Assembly (NCBI RefSeq): GCF_000023285.1
Contig: NC_013162.1
Span: 62,001 to 126,000, forward strand
DNA length: 64,000 bases
Direction: 5' to 3'
From: Capnocytophaga ochracea DSM 7271
GTDB taxonomy: Bacteria; Bacteroidota; Bacteroidia; Flavobacteriales; Flavobacteriaceae
Part shown: positions 35,422 to 43,788 of the stretch, one piece after another
Layout: every line of letters begins with the position of its first letter
Numbering within the stretch: position 1 is the stretch's first letter
Notes under the pieces: generated by a model
Seen by the model: the letters and a program-made list of their open reading frames with translations, nothing else
The model's database searches: none
What the model was told of the DNA's origin: nothing
Position numbers and translations under genes: made by a program

Positions 35422-35441
35422 AACTTATGATTTTTACTCCG

Positions 35442-35474
35442 CAAATGTAGGTAAAAAAATATATAACAAGCAAA
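35442..35474 (-). promoter_or_regulatory. Promoter of the coiled-coil membrane protein gene
   Basis: Minus strand: TACATTTG (35442-35449) and TTTG at 35471-35474 with 21 bases between, 20 bases before the ATG. Confidence 0.65.
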
Positions 35475-35513
35475 TTTTTATATTTTTTTTAACACTATTA
35501 AAAAAAGAAATAG

Positions 35514-35521
35514 TACTTTTG
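35514..35521 (+). promoter_or_regulatory. -7 box of the lrgA-lrgB genes
   Basis: TACTTTTG. It covers the TTG that would start a longer LrgA-like frame, so translation must begin at the ATG 28 bases further on (35549). Confidence 0.6.
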
Positions 35522-35548
35522 CAACCGTTTTTTAAGTACAAAATTATT

Positions 35549-35893
35549 ATGTTAATACGTTATTTTGCAATCGTTTTCGGCTGTTTAGGCTTAGGAGAAC
35601 TCATCGTTGCTCTCACACACATTCCTTTTCCTTCAAGTATCATAGGAATGCTCTTTCTCACCCTATTTTTAGAGCTTGGTTGGGTGAAATTACAGTCTAT
35701 AAAAGCTCTTTCAGATTTATTAATTTCTAATTTAGGATTGTTTTTCGTACCCCCAAGTATTGGCATTATGGCATACTTTAAACAGATAGGTGAAAACTTT
35801 TTAGCTATCTTCCTTTCTATTATCATCAGTACCATAGTAGTGATTATTATAACTGGTCACGTATATCAATTCTTCCGTAAAAAATTAAAATAA
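35549..35893 (+). CDS. CidA/LrgA-family membrane protein
   Basis: 114 residues with four predicted transmembrane helices: IRYFAIVFGCLGLGELIVAL, IIGMLFLTLFLELGWV, LISNLGLFFVPPSIGIMAYF and FLAIFLSIIISTIVVIIITG. The FVPPSIGIM motif in helix three is the family signature. LrgA/CidA proteins resemble holins and work with LrgB/CidB partners in controlling cell lysis or, in some bacteria, pyruvate uptake. It overlaps the start of the LrgB-like gene by one base, so the two form a tight pair. No LytSR-type regulator is encoded nearby. Confidence 0.88.
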   Translation: MLIRYFAIVFGCLGLGELIVALTHIPFPSSIIGMLFLTLFLELGWVKLQSIKALSDLLISNLGLFFVPPSIGIMAYFKQIGENFLAIFLSIIISTIVVIIITGHVYQFFRKKLK

Positions 35894-36585
35894 TGAAACC
35901 TTTTGTAGAAAACGAAGCCTTCCTTTTGGCTATTACTTTTATCCTCTATTATGGCGTATTACTTTTGCAACGCAAATATAATTCGGTTCTTTTAAATCCC
36001 GTATTAATCACTGTTTTAGTGCTTATTTCTTATCTAATAATCTTTGGCATTTCTCCTGAAAAATACGAAGAAGCCGGTAAGTATATCGATTTTTGGCTCA
36101 AACCCTCTATTGTAGCCTTAGGCGTACCTCTCTATTTACAGCTCTCTAAGATAAGAAAACAGCTGATACCCTTAGTGCTCTCTCAGTTTGTAGGTAGTTT
36201 AGTAGGGGTACTTACAGTTTGTTTGGTAGCCAAATGGTTAGGGCTCGAAGACGATATCGCCATTTCATTAGCCCCAAAATCAGTTACTACCCCCATTGCG
36301 TTAGAAGTATCGCGTATGCTCAATGGCATTGAACCTATTACAGTAATGGCGGTAATGACCACTGGTTTCTTAGGGAATCTTTTTGGTATTACCTTCCTGA
36401 ATTGGTTCCGCATCAAAAGCCCTATGGCTAAAGGCATTTCATTAGGTACCGCTTCTCACGCTTTGGGTATTATGGCGGCGTTCAACCTAAGTGAAAAATA
36501 CGCAGTATATGCTAGTTTAGGAATGATTTTTAACGGCATCTTTACCGCTGTATTAGCACCCCCAGTAGTACATTTGCTTTTTTAA
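35893..36585 (+). CDS. LrgB/CidB-family membrane protein
   Basis: 230 residues, nearly all transmembrane (six to seven helices), with the family blocks FWLKPSIVALGVPLY, LAPKSVTTPIALEVSRMLNG, TTGFLGNLFG and GTASHALGIMAAF. It is the usual partner of LrgA, forming the second half of the two-component holin-like or transport system. Translation is probably coupled to the upstream gene. No terminator was recognised before the rplS promoter. Confidence 0.92.
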   Translation: MKPFVENEAFLLAITFILYYGVLLLQRKYNSVLLNPVLITVLVLISYLIIFGISPEKYEEAGKYIDFWLKPSIVALGVPLYLQLSKIRKQLIPLVLSQFVGSLVGVLTVCLVAKWLGLEDDIAISLAPKSVTTPIALEVSRMLNGIEPITVMAVMTTGFLGNLFGITFLNWFRIKSPMAKGISLGTASHALGIMAAFNLSEKYAVYASLGMIFNGIFTAVLAPPVVHLLF

Positions 36586-36638
36586 GTAACTTATCACATC
36601 TCATTAGCACATTACAAAATTTTTCTTTTACAGGTATC

Positions 36639-36668
36639 TTGCTAATTCAAAAAAAAGTACTACCTTTG
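36639..36668 (+). promoter_or_regulatory. Promoter of rplS
   Basis: TTG at 36639-36641, 19 bases, TACCTTTG at 36661-36668. The transcript would begin near 36675, leaving a leader of about 67 bases. Confidence 0.75.
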
Positions 36669-36674
36669 CCCCCG

Positions 36675-36741
36675 ATTTGGAGTAACCTCTGGCGAGAGTC
36701 GTGAATGTTGCCCATTGATAACATAATTATTTATATTTTTT
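36675..36741 (+). promoter_or_regulatory. Candidate structured leader of rplS
   Basis: GTAAC and GTTGC can pair around an inner CTCT-GGCG-AGAG hairpin, and ATGTT with AACAT offers an alternative pairing nearer the start codon. The word GTCGTGAA is shared with the rpsP leader. This looks like a possible autoregulatory r-protein leader. Confidence 0.4.
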
Positions 36742-37089
36742 ATGGAACCATTATTAAAGTACGTACAAGACAACTTTATCGAGAAAAAAGACTTCCCCGA
36801 TTTCTCAGCTGGTGATACTATCACTGTGTATTACGAGATTAAAGAGGGTGATAAAAAACGTACTCAGTTTTTTAAAGGCGTTGTTATTCAACGCAAAGGT
36901 CACGGCGTAACCGCTACTTTTACTATTCGTAAAATGTCAGGAACTGTAGGTGTAGAACGTATCTTCCCTATCAATATGCCTGCCCTTCAAAAAATTGAAG
37001 TAAACAAAAAAGGTAAAGTAAGACGTGCTCGCATTTACTATTTTAGAGGACTTACTGGTAAAAAAGCCCGTATTAAAGAAGTTCGCTAA
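36742..37089 (+). CDS. rplS: 50S ribosomal protein L19
   Basis: 115 residues, full length. Family blocks are DFSAGDTITVYYEIKEGDKKR, FKGVVIQRKGHG, TFTIRKMSGTVGVERIFPIN and RRARIYYFRGLTGKKARIKE. It sits at the interface of the ribosomal subunits. In many bacteria rplS follows rpsP-rimM-trmD; here it is a separate unit about 25 kb from rpsP-rimM, with its own promoter, leader and terminator. Confidence 0.98.
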   Translation: MEPLLKYVQDNFIEKKDFPDFSAGDTITVYYEIKEGDKKRTQFFKGVVIQRKGHGVTATFTIRKMSGTVGVERIFPINMPALQKIEVNKKGKVRRARIYYFRGLTGKKARIKEVR

Positions 37090-37107
37090 TCAGTTAAACA
37101 AACTTAT

Positions 37108-37147
37108 AAAAGCAAAGAGTAAGACCTTCCTTCCTCTTTGCTTTTTT
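37108..37147 (+). terminator. Terminator after rplS
   Basis: AAAAGCAAAGAG (37108-37119) pairs with CTCTTTGCTTTT (37134-37145), 14-base loop, then a T run. Confidence 0.82.
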
Positions 37148-37188
37148 CTTTTCTAATACCTAATCCATAAAACCTAACACCTAAGCAT

Positions 37189-38517
37189 TTGTACGCAATA
37201 CTCGACATAGAAACCACAGGAGGTAAATACAATGAAGAGGGCATTACCGATATCGCCATCTATCAGTTCAACGGGCACGAAATAACCGACCAGTTCATAT
37301 CATTGATAAACCCCGAACGCCCCATTCAAGAGTTCGTTACTAAACTCACAGGCATCAACAACAAAATGTTGCGCAATGCTCCTAAATTCTATGAGGTTGC
37401 CAAACGCATTGTCGAAATTACCACCGATTGCATTATCGTAGGTCATAATGCCGCCTTCGATTACCGCATCTTGCAAACTGAATTTCGCCGCTTAGGATAC
37501 GACTTTGTCCGTACAACGCTCTGCACCGTAGAACTATCCGAGCGACTCATTCCCAATAAAGAATCATATAGTTTAGGTAAGTTAGTGCGCTCCTTAGGTA
37601 TTCCTGTAAGCGACCGGCATCGCGCCTCTGGTGATGCCTTGGCTACCCTAAAACTCTTTAAATACCTACTCGAAAAGGACACCAAAAAGGATATCATTAC
37701 TACCTCTGTCAAGCAAGATATTCGTTTAGAAATGGCTTCTCGTCATCTGAAAATACTCGACACTCTCCCTGAAACATTAGGGATTTTTTATATGCATAAC
37801 GAAGAAGGTAAGGTCATTTACATCGGGAAACACAAAAATATCAAACAACAAGTAAACAGGCTCTTCACTTCTCCTTCCAAACGCGATAGATACTTGCAAC
37901 GTCATACTTATCGAGTTACTTATCAAGAAACAGGCAATGAACTCATTGCTACTTTAAAAAGGTTAGAAGAAATACACCTCAACCTCCCAAAATGTAATAG
38001 GCGAAATCCTGAAAAAGAAATAAATATCACTTATGCACTCACTTCTCACTTTAATACTAAGGGATATCTTTGTTTTTCAATAGAATTATTATCCACTCAA
38101 AACGAAATTATCACTACTTTTGAAACCAAAGAACAAGCCGAGCACTTTTTAAATCAAATCACTGAAGAGTACCATTTAAACGAAGTAGATTTCAATAACG
38201 AAACCGTAGAGGAGTATAACACACGCGCCTCTGAGGTACTTTCAAAATACGGACTTGTGCACCGAAACGTAGCTATTGTAGATAAAGGTAGAGTAATAGG
38301 CGAGAAAAGCATTATTTTAGTAGTCGATGGCAATATTCAAGGCTATGCCTTCTTTAATCTAAATTTCCAGCTTACTCAATTAGAGATGTTACAAAACCTC
38401 ATCACTCCTTTACCCAATTCATTAATAAACCGTCACCTTTTGCACGCTTACTTGCGTCGAAAACCCAAAGTAAAAGTGCTAAATCTAAGCGAACAAAAAC
38501 CTTATCATAATGAATAA
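37189..38517 (+). CDS. DEDDh exonuclease fused to a GIY-YIG nuclease domain
   Basis: 442 residues beginning at a TTG codon, chosen because MYAILDIETTGG is the normal beginning of this family; the next in-frame ATG (about residue 65) would remove the first catalytic motif. The N-terminal 165 residues are a DnaQ/epsilon-like exonuclease with DIETTG, VGHNAAFDYRIL and HRASGDALATL. At about 195-280 comes a GIY-YIG domain (GIFYMHNEEGKVIYIGKHKN) as in UvrC/Cho, with Phe for the first Tyr of the motif. The C-terminal 150 residues are not recognised. Similar fusions are known in Bacteroidota and Actinobacteria; a repair role is inferred. The downstream lipoprotein gene overlaps by 8 bases. Confidence 0.88.
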   Translation: MYAILDIETTGGKYNEEGITDIAIYQFNGHEITDQFISLINPERPIQEFVTKLTGINNKMLRNAPKFYEVAKRIVEITTDCIIVGHNAAFDYRILQTEFRRLGYDFVRTTLCTVELSERLIPNKESYSLGKLVRSLGIPVSDRHRASGDALATLKLFKYLLEKDTKKDIITTSVKQDIRLEMASRHLKILDTLPETLGIFYMHNEEGKVIYIGKHKNIKQQVNRLFTSPSKRDRYLQRHTYRVTYQETGNELIATLKRLEEIHLNLPKCNRRNPEKEINITYALTSHFNTKGYLCFSIELLSTQNEIITTFETKEQAEHFLNQITEEYHLNEVDFNNETVEEYNTRASEVLSKYGLVHRNVAIVDKGRVIGEKSIILVVDGNIQGYAFFNLNFQLTQLEMLQNLITPLPNSLINRHLLHAYLRRKPKVKVLNLSEQKPYHNE

Positions 38518-38983
38518 ACGAATTTTTATTACGCTTTTAGGAGCCTTTGCCCTTTTAGCCGGTTGCAACCAAACAGATAGCAATGCAAATGTTACAGCGA
38601 TGAAAGAATCAGCTGAGAAGATTTCAAAACTCACCGATTCTATCAAGAAACTCGATGAACAACGCGTCGAAGCGCTTAATTTCAGCCTCGAAACAAACGA
38701 GTTAGCACAACAGTATTTCGAAGATTTGAAAATTGACAATCCTTCACAAATTGTTGTCAATGCTTTAATGGAGATGAACGTAAAGGACACTAAAAACCCT
38801 TACATCAAATCTGAAAGCAATGGGAAGTTCTTGTTTAATAAAATAAGAATACTGAATGAAAAGTGGGTGATTTGTGAATTTACTGATGGTGAATTGTGGG
38901 GTGACCTACTTTTGGAATACCATATCGACGGAAATCTAAACCCTACCTTCAAACCACTAAGTGAGGTCATCCACCCTAAATAA
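38510..38983 (+). CDS. Small lipoprotein of unknown function
   Basis: 157 residues. Signal peptide with lipobox LLAGC (Cys19), a helical segment at about 30-75 that could form a coiled coil (AEKISKLTDSIKKLDEQRVE), then a compact C-terminal domain of about 80 residues (WVICEFTDGELWGDLLLEYHI). I recognise no named family. It overlaps the exonuclease gene by 8 bases and, at its 3' end, overlaps the converging hemW gene by 27 bases. Confidence 0.75.
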   Translation: MNKRIFITLLGAFALLAGCNQTDSNANVTAMKESAEKISKLTDSIKKLDEQRVEALNFSLETNELAQQYFEDLKIDNPSQIVVNALMEMNVKDTKNPYIKSESNGKFLFNKIRILNEKWVICEFTDGELWGDLLLEYHIDGNLNPTFKPLSEVIHPK

Positions 38984-40108
38984 ATCCGAAGCTATACCAT
39001 CTGAGAGGAATCTGCCTTTGCGCGTTACTTTCAGATGGTTTTCCTCTATAACTAAAAGCTCATCGGCAAGGTACTTCTGTGCTTGTTGTAACAAATATTG
39101 GCGGTAACCTTCCCCAAATACTGTTCTCACTTCTTCTAAATCAATCCCTACCATCGTGCGTATACGCGTGATGATGAGTTCGTTATATCGGTTATTAAGG
39201 GTAAGTTCTTCTTTTTCCTGTGGCAAAATCCCTTGCTGTATTTGTTGTATATACTTAATGTTATGAGCAATATTCCAACTACGCTCCTTCCCGTTAAAAC
39301 TGTGGGCTGAAGGACCTATTCCCATATAGAGCTTGCCAAACCAATAAGCCGTGTTATTCCTGCTAAAATACCCTTCTTTGCCAAAGTTTGAAAATTCGTA
39401 TTGTATAAACCCCTCTGCTTCCAGAGTATCTATCAACATTTGAAAGTGAGTGTAAGCCTGCTCATCGCTTATTGGCGCGATTTTCCCCGTAGCAATAAAC
39501 TTGTACAAAGCTGTTTTTTCTTCTACCGTAAGCGCATAGGCTGAGATATGCGGAATATCGAAAGACAGTGCCTTATTGATATTCTCCTGCCAGCGTTCCT
39601 CACTCATTCGGGGAATGCCGTAAATCAAATCAATCGTGATATTATTAAAATACTGTGGAGCTATTTGTAATAAAGTTTCTACTTGGCTTACCGTATGCAC
39701 TCTGTTCATCAATCGCAAGTCCTCTTCAAAAAACGACTGCACTCCTAAACTGAGCCTATTGATACCCAAAGAGCGTAATTGTTCCAAAAATTGCTCGGGA
39801 GAAGTAGCTCTAAAAAAGTCATCAGGATTGGCTTCTAAGGTAATTTCAGCTGTGGTATTTACCTTGTAATGTGTGAAGATGGTGCGAAAAAGTTGTTGTA
39901 ATTCCTCATACGAAAGGATACTGGGCGTCCCTCCTCCTAAGTAGATAGTCTGTAACTCACTACCTACGGCTTCCCCTTTGCGGAAAATGAGTTCCTCACA
40001 AAGGGCATCTACCATTTCTCCTTTTCTTTTCAGAGTAGTCGAAAAATGGAAATCACAATAATAACAAGCACGCCTACAAAAGGGAATATGAATGTATAAG
40101 CTATACAA
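38957..40108 (-). CDS. hemW: Radical SAM heme chaperone HemW
   Basis: 383 residues, the usual HemW length. The SAM/iron-sulfur motif is IPFCRRACYYCDFHF (CxxxCxxC followed by Asp-Phe). That pattern, rather than the CxxxCxxCxC of coproporphyrinogen dehydrogenase HemN, supports HemW. Further blocks are TIYLGGGTPSILS, ITLEANPDDF and INRLSLGVQSFFEEDLRLMNR. HemW binds heme and is thought to deliver it to respiratory enzymes. It is last in a lipoprotein-ruvC-hemW unit, 13 bases after ruvC. Confidence 0.93.
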   Translation of the reverse strand: MYSLYIHIPFCRRACYYCDFHFSTTLKRKGEMVDALCEELIFRKGEAVGSELQTIYLGGGTPSILSYEELQQLFRTIFTHYKVNTTAEITLEANPDDFFRATSPEQFLEQLRSLGINRLSLGVQSFFEEDLRLMNRVHTVSQVETLLQIAPQYFNNITIDLIYGIPRMSEERWQENINKALSFDIPHISAYALTVEEKTALYKFIATGKIAPISDEQAYTHFQMLIDTLEAEGFIQYEFSNFGKEGYFSRNNTAYWFGKLYMGIGPSAHSFNGKERSWNIAHNIKYIQQIQQGILPQEKEELTLNNRYNELIITRIRTMVGIDLEEVRTVFGEGYRQYLLQQAQKYLADELLVIEENHLKVTRKGRFLSDGIASDLFRVDDLT

Positions 40109-40121
40109 AATGAAGTATTTT

Positions 40122-40667
40122 TTAACCTATACGGTCTTGATTTTGTTTTACAAAAGCGTCCCAACCACTATAACTTTGTTGCTTTTGCGACTTGCCTCCG
40201 TTAAAAAAGTGACAAACAGCCACCGCCAGACCGTCAGTTGCGTCAAAGTGTTTGGGGAGTTCTTTTATATTCAGAAGTTGTTGAAGCATTTTAGCTACTT
40301 GTTCCTTGGAGGCACTACCATTACCCGTAATAGCCATTTTCACCTTTTTAGGTTCGTATTCAGTAATAGGAATTTCACGCGATAGCCCCGCTGCCATCGC
40401 CACTCCCTGCGCTCTTCCGAGTTTCAACATCGATTGTACGTTCTTGCCAAAGAAGGGCGCTTCAATAGCCAATTCATCAGGCTTATAGGTATCTATCAGC
40501 TCCAAAGTGCGATTAAAAATCACACTTAGTTTTAAGTAGTGATTGCTGTATTTACTAAGTTGAAGCTCATTCAGCTGTAAGAGCTTCATAGTATCTCTTT
40601 CCACCTGAATAAGCCCAAACCCCATAATAGTAGTGCCTGGGTCGATACCTAAAATAATGCGTTCCAA
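40122..40667 (-). CDS. ruvC: Crossover junction endodeoxyribonuclease RuvC
   Basis: 181 residues. Catalytic acidic residues are in [15 protein letters not shown] (Asp near 8), [13 protein letters not shown] (Glu near 69) and [14 protein letters not shown] (Asp pair near 140). The [17 protein letters not shown] helix is conserved. The enzyme cleaves Holliday junctions during recombination. It lies 13 bases from each neighbour in the operon. Confidence 0.97.
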   Translation of the reverse strand: MERIILGIDPGTTIMGFGLIQVERDTMKLLQLNELQLSKYSNHYLKLSVIFNRTLELIDTYKPDELAIEAPFFGKNVQSMLKLGRAQGVAMAAGLSREIPITEYEPKKVKMAITGNGSASKEQVAKMLQQLLNIKELPKHFDATDGLAVAVCHFFNGGKSQKQQSYSGWDAFVKQNQDRIG

Positions 40668-40680
40668 AAGCTAAGACCAA

Positions 40681-41214
40681 TTATTTAACGTTAATTTCAA
40701 TAGGCAAATTAAATTGCGTACTCACGTTCAGTCCGTTCTTGGTAGCTGGTACGATAGCATCTTGCTCTGAGAGTGCCGATAAATTAGCGCGTAATGAGTC
40801 TTCAAAGGTTTCACTATCAGTACTTAGTAATTCTTTTGTCTTATCATTGGCTTCTATATCTATAAGCACTATTTTACCTGTATTATCCACTTTTATATTC
40901 AGTAATACACGATCGGTAACAGGCTCTGTTACTTCATAAGGGGCTTTTTTCAAACGCTCTTGAAAAAGGGTTGTAAAAGTCCTCTCAAAACATTCTTTCT
41001 GTCCTATCTTCGTCGTTGCTGTATCACATACCCCTCTGAAAATAGGATAAGAGTCTACGTCTTCCTTCACTATTTCCGAGAATTTTATTTCAGCTATCGA
41101 GTCCAACTTATGTTGCAATTTTGCTTCTTTCTGCTCAGGAGTGAGTTGGTTACCATTGTCGTTACACGCTACAAGTGCCAATGATAAGGCTAAAAAACAA
41201 AAGTAAAATTTCAT
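40681..41214 (-). CDS. Lipoprotein with TonB-C-like energy-transducer fold, function unknown
   Basis: 177 residues. Signal peptide with lipobox LALVAC (Cys17). The mature part has a charged helix (LTPEQKEAKLQHKLDSI), a KECFERTFTTLFQERLK segment and a C-terminal portion (RVLLNIKVDNTGKIVLIDIEA) resembling the TonB C-terminal-like domains found in many Bacteroidota lipoproteins. That similarity is by eye only. It heads the unit with ruvC and hemW and has its own promoter. Confidence 0.72.
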   Translation of the reverse strand: MKFYFCFLALSLALVACNDNGNQLTPEQKEAKLQHKLDSIAEIKFSEIVKEDVDSYPIFRGVCDTATTKIGQKECFERTFTTLFQERLKKAPYEVTEPVTDRVLLNIKVDNTGKIVLIDIEANDKTKELLSTDSETFEDSLRANLSALSEQDAIVPATKNGLNVSTQFNLPIEINVK

Positions 41215-41245
41215 AATTAAATGTCTAATAAGTGTTTTTACGGCT

Positions 41246-41275
41246 CAAAAGTATTACAAAAAATTGATTTACAAA
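41246..41275 (-). promoter_or_regulatory. Promoter of the lipoprotein-ruvC-hemW unit
   Basis: Minus strand: TACTTTTG (41246-41253) and TTTG at 41272-41275 with 18 bases between, 31 bases before the ATG. Confidence 0.62.
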
Positions 41276-41382
41276 AATAAATAACACTTTTTCTTCGTAA
41301 AAATATTCCCTCCTAATTTTCTTTTTCGTCAAACCTCTTATATAACAATCTGATTATAAGTGTAGTACATTCCTTCCTTTGC

Positions 41383-42078
41383 CTACAACAAAATTTCCGT
41401 ACTTTCGTAAGGTTCTTGCCCTTTTAGGAAGATTCTAGCCGTCAAATCGCCTTTAAGGCTAACCTTCTCATCTTCCATACGTAGCCAACTACCTTCGCGC
41501 AAACCTATCACAGGAGTATCGTTAAAAACGTGGAATTCCTTAATTCGCGTTTCGCGAGTTTCTCCCTTGTGTTTACTTTTGGGGTCTGGGTCAAGGTAAT
41601 GAGGATTGATATTAAAAGGCACAAGCCCTAAGGTTTTAAACGAAGGCGGGTAAACAATAGGCATATCATTAGTAGTCTGCATTGTCTGTCCAGCGATATT
41701 GCTCCCTGCGCTTGTTCCCATATAAAGCGTCCCATTTTCTACTGCTTCACGCAATACGTCCATCACTTCCAATCCGTACAACTGATTCACCAGCACGAAG
41801 GTATTACCTCCGCCTGTAAAAATCGCTTTTGCCTGCCTAATAGCCTTTTTAGGGTCAGCGAATGTGTGTAAGCCCACTATCCTCTTCCCTACTCTATTGA
41901 AAAACTGTTGCGCAATCTGAGTATATTCATCGTGCGTAATACCACTGGGGCGTGCATAAGGCACAAACAATATTTCGTCAATTCCTGTAAAGAAATCAAT
42001 CAATTCATCTTGTAAATAAGAAAGATAAGTACCCCCATATACAGTAGAAGTACTCGCTAATAATATTCTTTTCATCAC
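41383..42078 (-). CDS. pepE: Dipeptidase E (peptidase S51)
   Basis: 231 residues. The nucleophile Ser lies in YMGTSAGSNIAGQTM, preceded by the GGGNTFVLVNQL strand; NINPHYLDPDP carries the conserved His. PepE cleaves dipeptides with N-terminal aspartate and uses a Ser-His-Glu triad in the cytoplasm. It is a single gene; a -7 box lies at 42101-42108. Confidence 0.95.
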   Translation of the reverse strand: MMKRILLASTSTVYGGTYLSYLQDELIDFFTGIDEILFVPYARPSGITHDEYTQIAQQFFNRVGKRIVGLHTFADPKKAIRQAKAIFTGGGNTFVLVNQLYGLEVMDVLREAVENGTLYMGTSAGSNIAGQTMQTTNDMPIVYPPSFKTLGLVPFNINPHYLDPDPKSKHKGETRETRIKEFHVFNDTPVIGLREGSWLRMEDEKVSLKGDLTARIFLKGQEPYESTEILL

Positions 42079-42100
42079 TGTTTTATTTAGTTATAACACG

Positions 42101-42108
42101 CAAAGATA
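42101..42108 (-). promoter_or_regulatory. -7 box upstream of pepE
   Basis: TATCTTTG on the minus strand, 22 bases before the ATG. No -33 TTG at the usual distance. Confidence 0.5.
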
Positions 42109-42178
42109 ATAAAAAATCAAATAGCTTGTATCCCTTCCTCTTTTATTTTACCTCCATTTTACCTTTACTTTTCCCTCG

Positions 42179-42214
42179 CCACATTCCCCCTCTCTGAGGT
42201 AGCCAGCAATAGCT
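42179..42214. repeat. 36-bp direct repeat, copy 1
   Basis: Identical to 42321-42356. Both copies are followed, after a variable insert, by ATGTGTAA and a GGGAGGTTT word, so the duplicated unit is about 140 bases. Confidence 0.88.
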
Positions 42215-42320
42215 CGGTCTGTGCACCACGAGAGCAGAGTATGTGTAAGGAGGGAGGTTTGCCTCCTTTTCCAGCTTGTCCCCCTTCGGGGGTTCGGGGG
42301 CTTACCGAATAAACGACTCC

Positions 42321-42356
42321 CCACATTCCCCCTCTCTGAGGTAGCCAGCAATAGCT
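42321..42356. repeat. 36-bp direct repeat, copy 2
   Basis: Exact second copy of 42179-42214; it lacks the 26-base insert found after copy 1. Confidence 0.88.
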
Positions 42357-42393
42357 GGGTATGTGTAAAGGGGGAGGTTTCTTTTGATTTTCC

Positions 42394-42611
42394 GTCATAC
42401 TTCTCCCTAGTGCCTATGGCCTAAGGCCTAGTGCCTCTTCTCTTTTCTTTCGCCTCGAAACCCCGTTTTTAACATTTTTTGCATTGTTGTATGATATTAT
42501 GAATCAACTATTTATATACCCTTTCTATACCAATCGTCCAAGATTCGTATAAGCTTCCTATAAGCTCTCTATAAGCTAACCCCACCCTCCTCATAGCCTT
42601 TTTTCACTAAA
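42394..42611. repeat. Dispersed intergenic repeat, copy 2
   Basis: Partner of 13501-13717, in the same orientation. Confidence 0.8.
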
Positions 42612-42823
42612 AATGCTCTTAACCTTCTTCTGAAAATCTCCGTTTTCTTTCGCTCTCTCTAACCTATCCGATTTGTCCGACAAATCAGACCTGTCAAAAA
42701 ACCATTCTTATCACTACCCATTTCCTAATTCTCTCATTTTCTAATTCCCTCATTTCCTCATTTTCCACTGGCAAAGTTAATTATCGGTATTTCTGGCATT
42801 ATTAGTTTATTGGCATTAAATAA

Positions 42824-42853
42824 TTGTTAATTAAAATTTATTTTGTATATTTG
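42824..42853 (+). promoter_or_regulatory. Promoter of the YD-like lipoprotein/murA operon
   Basis: TTG at 42824-42826, 19 bases, TATATTTG at 42846-42853. It places the transcription start after the first frame start, which supports the ATG at 42878. Confidence 0.72.
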
Positions 42854-42877
42854 CACCAAGTTTTTAATTTCAAAAAA

Positions 42878-43777
42878 ATGAAAAGAATAATTCTTTCCCT
42901 ATTAGTTACTGCTTGCTTGACTGCGTGTAGTAAAAATGACAACGAGGCTCCTGACGACAAGAAGCCTCCCGTTACTTTAGAACCTAAGCCAGCTCCTGAA
43001 CCTACTGTGGGGGTATATCCTCGCATTGTAACTACTACCCAGCATTTAAGAAAAAAGCAATTGGTTGCTGAGTCTACTATTGTCAATGGTAAGGTTACTA
43101 AATCTATTCAGAAAGTAACTGATTTAGAAAACGGAAATGTTACTACTTATATCATTGATTACAAGTACGATGCTAATGGTTACCCTACCGAAATCACCAC
43201 CTCACGTAAGGGGCGCACTATACTCGATGAGAAAGAAACTTACCGCTTTGAAAATAAAAGATTGGTAGAAAAGATTAAAATTGTAGAAGGGGGCGTTAGA
43301 ACGAATACTCATAACTATTCTTACGACTCTGAAGGTAAGCTCATAAAGTATATTTACTCTTCGCTACAATACACAGATTCTAAACCAAGTGTTAGAGAAA
43401 CAAACTACACTTATACAGGCACTACTGTTTCAGCTGCTATTGTAGGCGGACATACTGAAACAATTACTTTCGACAGCCATTGGAATAAGTTGAAAAGTGA
43501 ACAAAAATTCACTCGAACTGCCGAAATTTGGGAGTATCAATACAACGATAAACCCAATCAAGCTTATGGTCATTTAGGCGACTTGCTCTACCCCGAAGAG
43601 TTTATCTCTAAAAATTGTCTTACCTTAATGAGACACATTTCAAAAGAAGAAGGCAAAGAGGATTCTATTAGCGAATATCGCAGGGAATACCAATACAATG
43701 CACAGGGTAATATAAGAGAAATTAAAAAATACGACTCTAACGGTAAGTTAGAAGAAACCACAGAATACGAATATTAG
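42878..43777 (+). CDS. Lipoprotein with YD-like repeats
   Basis: 299 residues from the ATG at 42878. Signal peptide with lipobox LTAC (Cys15), then a Pro/Glu-rich linker (PPVTLEPKPAPEPT). The body consists of beta repeats ending in YD-like units: YKYDANGYPTEIT, YSYDSEGKLIKYI, YQYNAQGNIREI and KYDSNGKLEETTEYEY. Such repeats occur both in RHS shells and in small surface lipoproteins of Bacteroidota. With so few repeats and no core, a toxin role is not indicated. It lies 11 bases before the DUF493 gene, so it shares the operon of murA. Confidence 0.8.
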   Translation: MKRIILSLLVTACLTACSKNDNEAPDDKKPPVTLEPKPAPEPTVGVYPRIVTTTQHLRKKQLVAESTIVNGKVTKSIQKVTDLENGNVTTYIIDYKYDANGYPTEITTSRKGRTILDEKETYRFENKRLVEKIKIVEGGVRTNTHNYSYDSEGKLIKYIYSSLQYTDSKPSVRETNYTYTGTTVSAAIVGGHTETITFDSHWNKLKSEQKFTRTAEIWEYQYNDKPNQAYGHLGDLLYPEEFISKNCLTLMRHISKEEGKEDSISEYRREYQYNAQGNIREIKKYDSNGKLEETTEYEY

Positions 43778-43788
43778 TAATCAACTCA

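Larger units (their letters stand above)
42079..42877. other. Large intergenic region with tandem and dispersed repeats
   Basis: About 800 bases without a supported gene. From left to right it holds the pepE -7 box, a tandem duplication (42179-42356), GC-rich hairpins (GGAGG-TTTG-CCTCC near 42253 and CCCCC-TTCG-GGGG near 42285), the second copy of the dispersed repeat (42394-42611), CTAATT/CTCATT words near 42718-42768, and the promoter of the next gene. Short open frames over the GC-rich part are repeats, not genes. Confidence 0.65.

Noticed and set aside
35519-35548. Longer LrgA-like protein from a TTG start
   Set aside because: The TTG is part of the -7 promoter box; the ATG at 35549 is used.
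38957-40108. Annotation as HemN (anaerobic coproporphyrinogen oxidase)
   Set aside because: The motif is CxxxCxxC followed by Asp-Phe, without the fourth Cys of HemN, and the length fits HemW.
42148-42424. Overlapping short open frames in the GC-rich repeat region
   Set aside because: They follow the tandem duplication and GC-rich hairpins, have no start context and no protein-like conservation.
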